Below are positions 62,358 through 64,000 of a stretch of DNA of 64,000 nt, piece after piece (position 1 is the first letter of the stretch; the number at the start of each line of letters is the position of its first letter). The stretch covers positions 1 through 64,000 of the forward strand of contig JAPKMW010000006.1 in NCBI GenBank assembly GCA_026645575.1, written 5' to 3'. The position numbers were made by a program, and so were the translations under genes. Source of the DNA: Caldilineaceae bacterium. GTDB taxonomy: Bacteria > Chloroflexota > Anaerolineae > Caldilineales > Caldilineaceae. Below the pieces are notes generated by a model that saw nothing but the letters and a program-made list of their open reading frames with translations, was not told the DNA's origin and ran no database searches.

Positions 62358-62915
62358 TTAAAGCGTTACCCAAAGATGGCGGCGCATACGTGAGTGATGG
62401 GCAAAATCATCGTCAACACTATAGGCAACGATCAGATAGAGCGAAGCACCTGATTTAAGGTCAAAATGATAGGGATCGCCAGCGTGAATTGGTAGGCGAA
62501 AACGGAGATGGGTCTGTGCCCCTTCTTCCACACCATGCAGATCTGTAATGGCGGAGGCGCCCCCCAATTGCTCAACCGGGTAATGCTCCCCCATGCGTAC
62601 TACAAAGTGATCCTCAAGTTTGACTTCTTCTGATAAAACAGCGCCCATTACTAAATTTGCCCCCACAATATCATCACGTTGGTTGAAGCCGACAGCCACC
62701 CAACCACGGGTCGGCGCAGTGGCTGTGATGTGGATGAATTCTTCGGCAAAATACCAAGAGACTGTCATGCCTTCAACGGTAATGGATTGTAGGCTTTGCG
62801 TTTCATCCTTGTGGGCAGTAACGTTCATAACCACTCCTTGCTTTTGTAGGGGGTGAGTGCAGGTCGCCAGCAGCAATAATAGATTACTCAGGAGAATTCG
62901 TTGCAACTGTATCAT
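62358..62915 (-). CDS. Secreted DOMON-domain protein
   Basis: A 185-residue exported protein. The N-terminus (RILLSNLLLLLATCTHPL) is a signal sequence, possibly with a lipoprotein Cys, although Thr at the -1 position is unusual. The rest is a DOMON domain: MTVSWYFAEEFIHITATAPT, then GWVAVGFNQRDDIVGANLVMG and, at the end, HHSRMRRHLWVTL. DOMON domains bind haem or sugars and often work in electron transfer. GAAGGA lies 6 bases before ATG. It follows a peroxiredoxin-like gene by 23 bases, probably in the same operon. Confidence 0.8.
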   Translation of the reverse strand: MIQLQRILLSNLLLLLATCTHPLQKQGVVMNVTAHKDETQSLQSITVEGMTVSWYFAEEFIHITATAPTRGWVAVGFNQRDDIVGANLVMGAVLSEEVKLEDHFVVRMGEHYPVEQLGGASAITDLHGVEEGAQTHLRFRLPIHAGDPYHFDLKSGASLYLIVAYSVDDDFAHHSRMRRHLWVTL

Positions 62916-62938
62916 CTTGGTTCCTTCTATGGTTAAGG

Positions 62939-63511
62939 TTATTGAGTCTTTGCTAGCGTACTGGGAAAGCCCCACAGTTCCTCTTCAATCCGCGCCAGCG
63001 GCATGTGATCCATGACATAGTCGGCATAGTGGGCAGTGATGATGCGCCCATTATAGGCCAATAGAAAATCGGCGGGCATCCGGTCAAAATTGCTCCCTTC
63101 CTCCGGGGTCAACGCAAAGCCATGAGCCGCCGCTTGTTGAATCACCCCTGGTGTTTCGGGCATTTGCATCGTTGCCGCCACCTTGGCCGCAGAAGATTCA
63201 ACGCCATACAAGGTATATAGCTCGGCTGCCGGGTCGGCAATAATGGGAAAGGGGGCATCTTGTTTGGCCACATATGCCAGAATCCGTTCTCGTGGCGACT
63301 CGAAGACGGCAATGATGCGTAGCCCGCGTTGTTGATAATTGGGGTAGCGTTCAATCAATTGATGCACGCGCAAATTACAAATGGCGCACGCAGCATTGCG
63401 GAAAAAGGAGAGTAAAGTGCTGCCCCCCTCTTTGTTGTAGAATGCAACTGGCATATCAAAGATATCTGTGCGTTGAAAATAGGGCGCCACGGTTCCTGGT
63501 TGGAGTTTCAT
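62939..63511 (-). CDS. Peroxiredoxin-like (AhpC/TSA) protein
   Basis: A 190-residue thioredoxin-fold protein. LLSFFRNAACAICNLRVHQL places a CxxC pair (about residues 41-44) where peroxiredoxins have their peroxidatic Cys, and IIAVFESPRERILAYVAKQD, then PIIADPAAELYTLYGVE, are typical AhpC/TSA elements. It belongs to the peroxiredoxin-like group acting on peroxides or disulfides. Start at 63511 follows AAAGG at 9 bases. A MarR-type operator lies directly upstream, and the MarR gene is next on the same strand, so induction by oxidants is likely. Confidence 0.82.
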   Translation of the reverse strand: MKLQPGTVAPYFQRTDIFDMPVAFYNKEGGSTLLSFFRNAACAICNLRVHQLIERYPNYQQRGLRIIAVFESPRERILAYVAKQDAPFPIIADPAAELYTLYGVESSAAKVAATMQMPETPGVIQQAAAHGFALTPEEGSNFDRMPADFLLAYNGRIITAHYADYVMDHMPLARIEEELWGFPSTLAKTQ

Positions 63512-63538
63512 CTTCATGCCTTTCTGTAATAAATCTAA

Positions 63539-63577
63539 TTGCTTAAGATATAATTGCCTAAGCAAGTATTTAGGCAA
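63539..63577. promoter_or_regulatory. MarR-type operator
   Basis: TTGCCTAA (63554-63561) and TTAGGCAA (63570-63577) form a perfect 8-base inverted pair with an 8-base centre. A third half-site, TTGCTTAA, is at 63539-63546. It lies between the MarR gene and the peroxiredoxin-like gene. Confidence 0.65.
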
Positions 63578-63587
63578 AAAAAGAGGA

Positions 63588-64000
63588 TCAGGGTTGAACG
63601 AGGTTTTGCTCGATGACCTTGAGCGTTGCGTGCAATTGCTCGATCATCTGTTCATCCAGCCCCTTGAAAAGCTGCTGCCGCCGTTTGATAACGCTGGGAA
63701 ACAAATTCTCCACCACCTGCCGCCCTGCTGTGGTGAGCCGCAGCACATAGCGCCGTCGATCCTCCGGGTCGCTGTCGCGGCGAATGTAAGCGCCCGCTTC
63801 CAGGGCATCGACCAACCGTGTAATGTTGGGATGATCATTGAGCAACTTATCGGCCAGCTCGCTTTGGGAAAGCCCATCCTGTTCGTACAGGCGAAACAGA
63901 ATGAACCACTGCTCCGGCGTAATCCCAACCCCGGCATTCTGCAAGGTTCGGCTGAGATCCATCCGCAGCAGGCGACCCATGCGCAAAATAATATACGCTG
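63588..64000 (-). CDS. MarR family regulator (5' end outside window)
   Basis: At least 132 residues of a MarR winged-helix regulator. The recognition region is LSQSELADKLLNDHPNITRLVDALEAGAYI, given here as two helices, followed by the wing RRDSDPEDRRRYVLRLTTAGR with its conserved Asp-Arg-Arg. The frame stays open to the window edge (codons before TTG 63986 and ATG 63980 read AYII), so a start beyond 64000 is likely, since family members have a longer first helix. MarR proteins often respond to oxidants or phenolics. It probably controls itself and the peroxiredoxin/DOMON genes through the site at 63539-63577. Confidence 0.85.
   Translation of the reverse strand, partial: AYIILRMGRLLRMDLSRTLQNAGVGITPEQWFILFRLYEQDGLSQSELADKLLNDHPNITRLVDALEAGAYIRRDSDPEDRRRYVLRLTTAGRQVVENLFPSVIKRRQQLFKGLDEQMIEQLHATLKVIEQNLVQP

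Overview
The window looks like chromosomal DNA of a member of the Chloroflexota (Caldilineae/Anaerolineae-like). This is inferred from protein style, from secreted proteins with Pro-Thr-rich linkers, from the division/cell-wall cluster being set against rpoBC, and from the dense intergenic hairpins; no rRNA, tRNA or other marker is present to prove it. Base composition is moderately GC-rich. I saw no CRISPR array, prophage or plasmid function.

Layout. 1-9.7 kb: the end of an IS4-type transposase, then mixed metabolic genes (PhyH-type dioxygenase, AAA ATPase, Ldh2-type dehydrogenase, BON protein, SDR, pentapeptide protein, class III aminotransferase, epimerase). 10-30.4 kb: a complete-looking division and cell-wall (dcw) cluster on the minus strand, transcribed mraZ-rsmH-ftsL-ftsI-murF-mraY-murD-ftsW-murG-(two CvpA-like membrane genes)-murC-murB-ddl-ftsQ-ftsA-ftsZ. 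It lacks murE and ends in a strong terminator. 30.4-31.4 kb: a 1 kb divergent control region with a promoter and MraZ-type operator for dcw and a distant promoter with a structured leader for rpoBC. 31.4-40.1 kb: rpoB and rpoC, each with a large insertion, closed by a strong terminator. 40.3-46.1 kb: acetyltransferase, amidase, RodZ-like protein, peptide deformylase and a BNR-repeat exoprotein. 46.3-49.1 kb: a P1B-4-type metal ATPase and a PerR-like regulator with a palindromic box. 49.2-57.3 kb: an aa3-type cytochrome oxidase cluster with assembly genes (ctaG, SURF1, ctaB). 57.3-64 kb: SsnA-like amidohydrolase, epimerase, a truncated glycosyltransferase, small enzymes, and a MarR/peroxiredoxin/DOMON group that runs off the window.

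The most striking feature is not a gene. Almost every gap longer than about 60 bases carries an inverted repeat. Many are built from short tandem words of 7-8 bases repeated in one orientation and then in the other, and several families recur tens of kilobases apart (up to 22 identical bases). These elements supply stop codons, extend reading frames and appear to have entered coding sequence: the ftsW 3' end, the murG 5' part, and the def C-terminus. Several long ORFs begin inside these repeats (rpoC, ddl, murF, the BON gene), and I moved those starts to internal ATG codons, with a good ribosome binding site in most cases.
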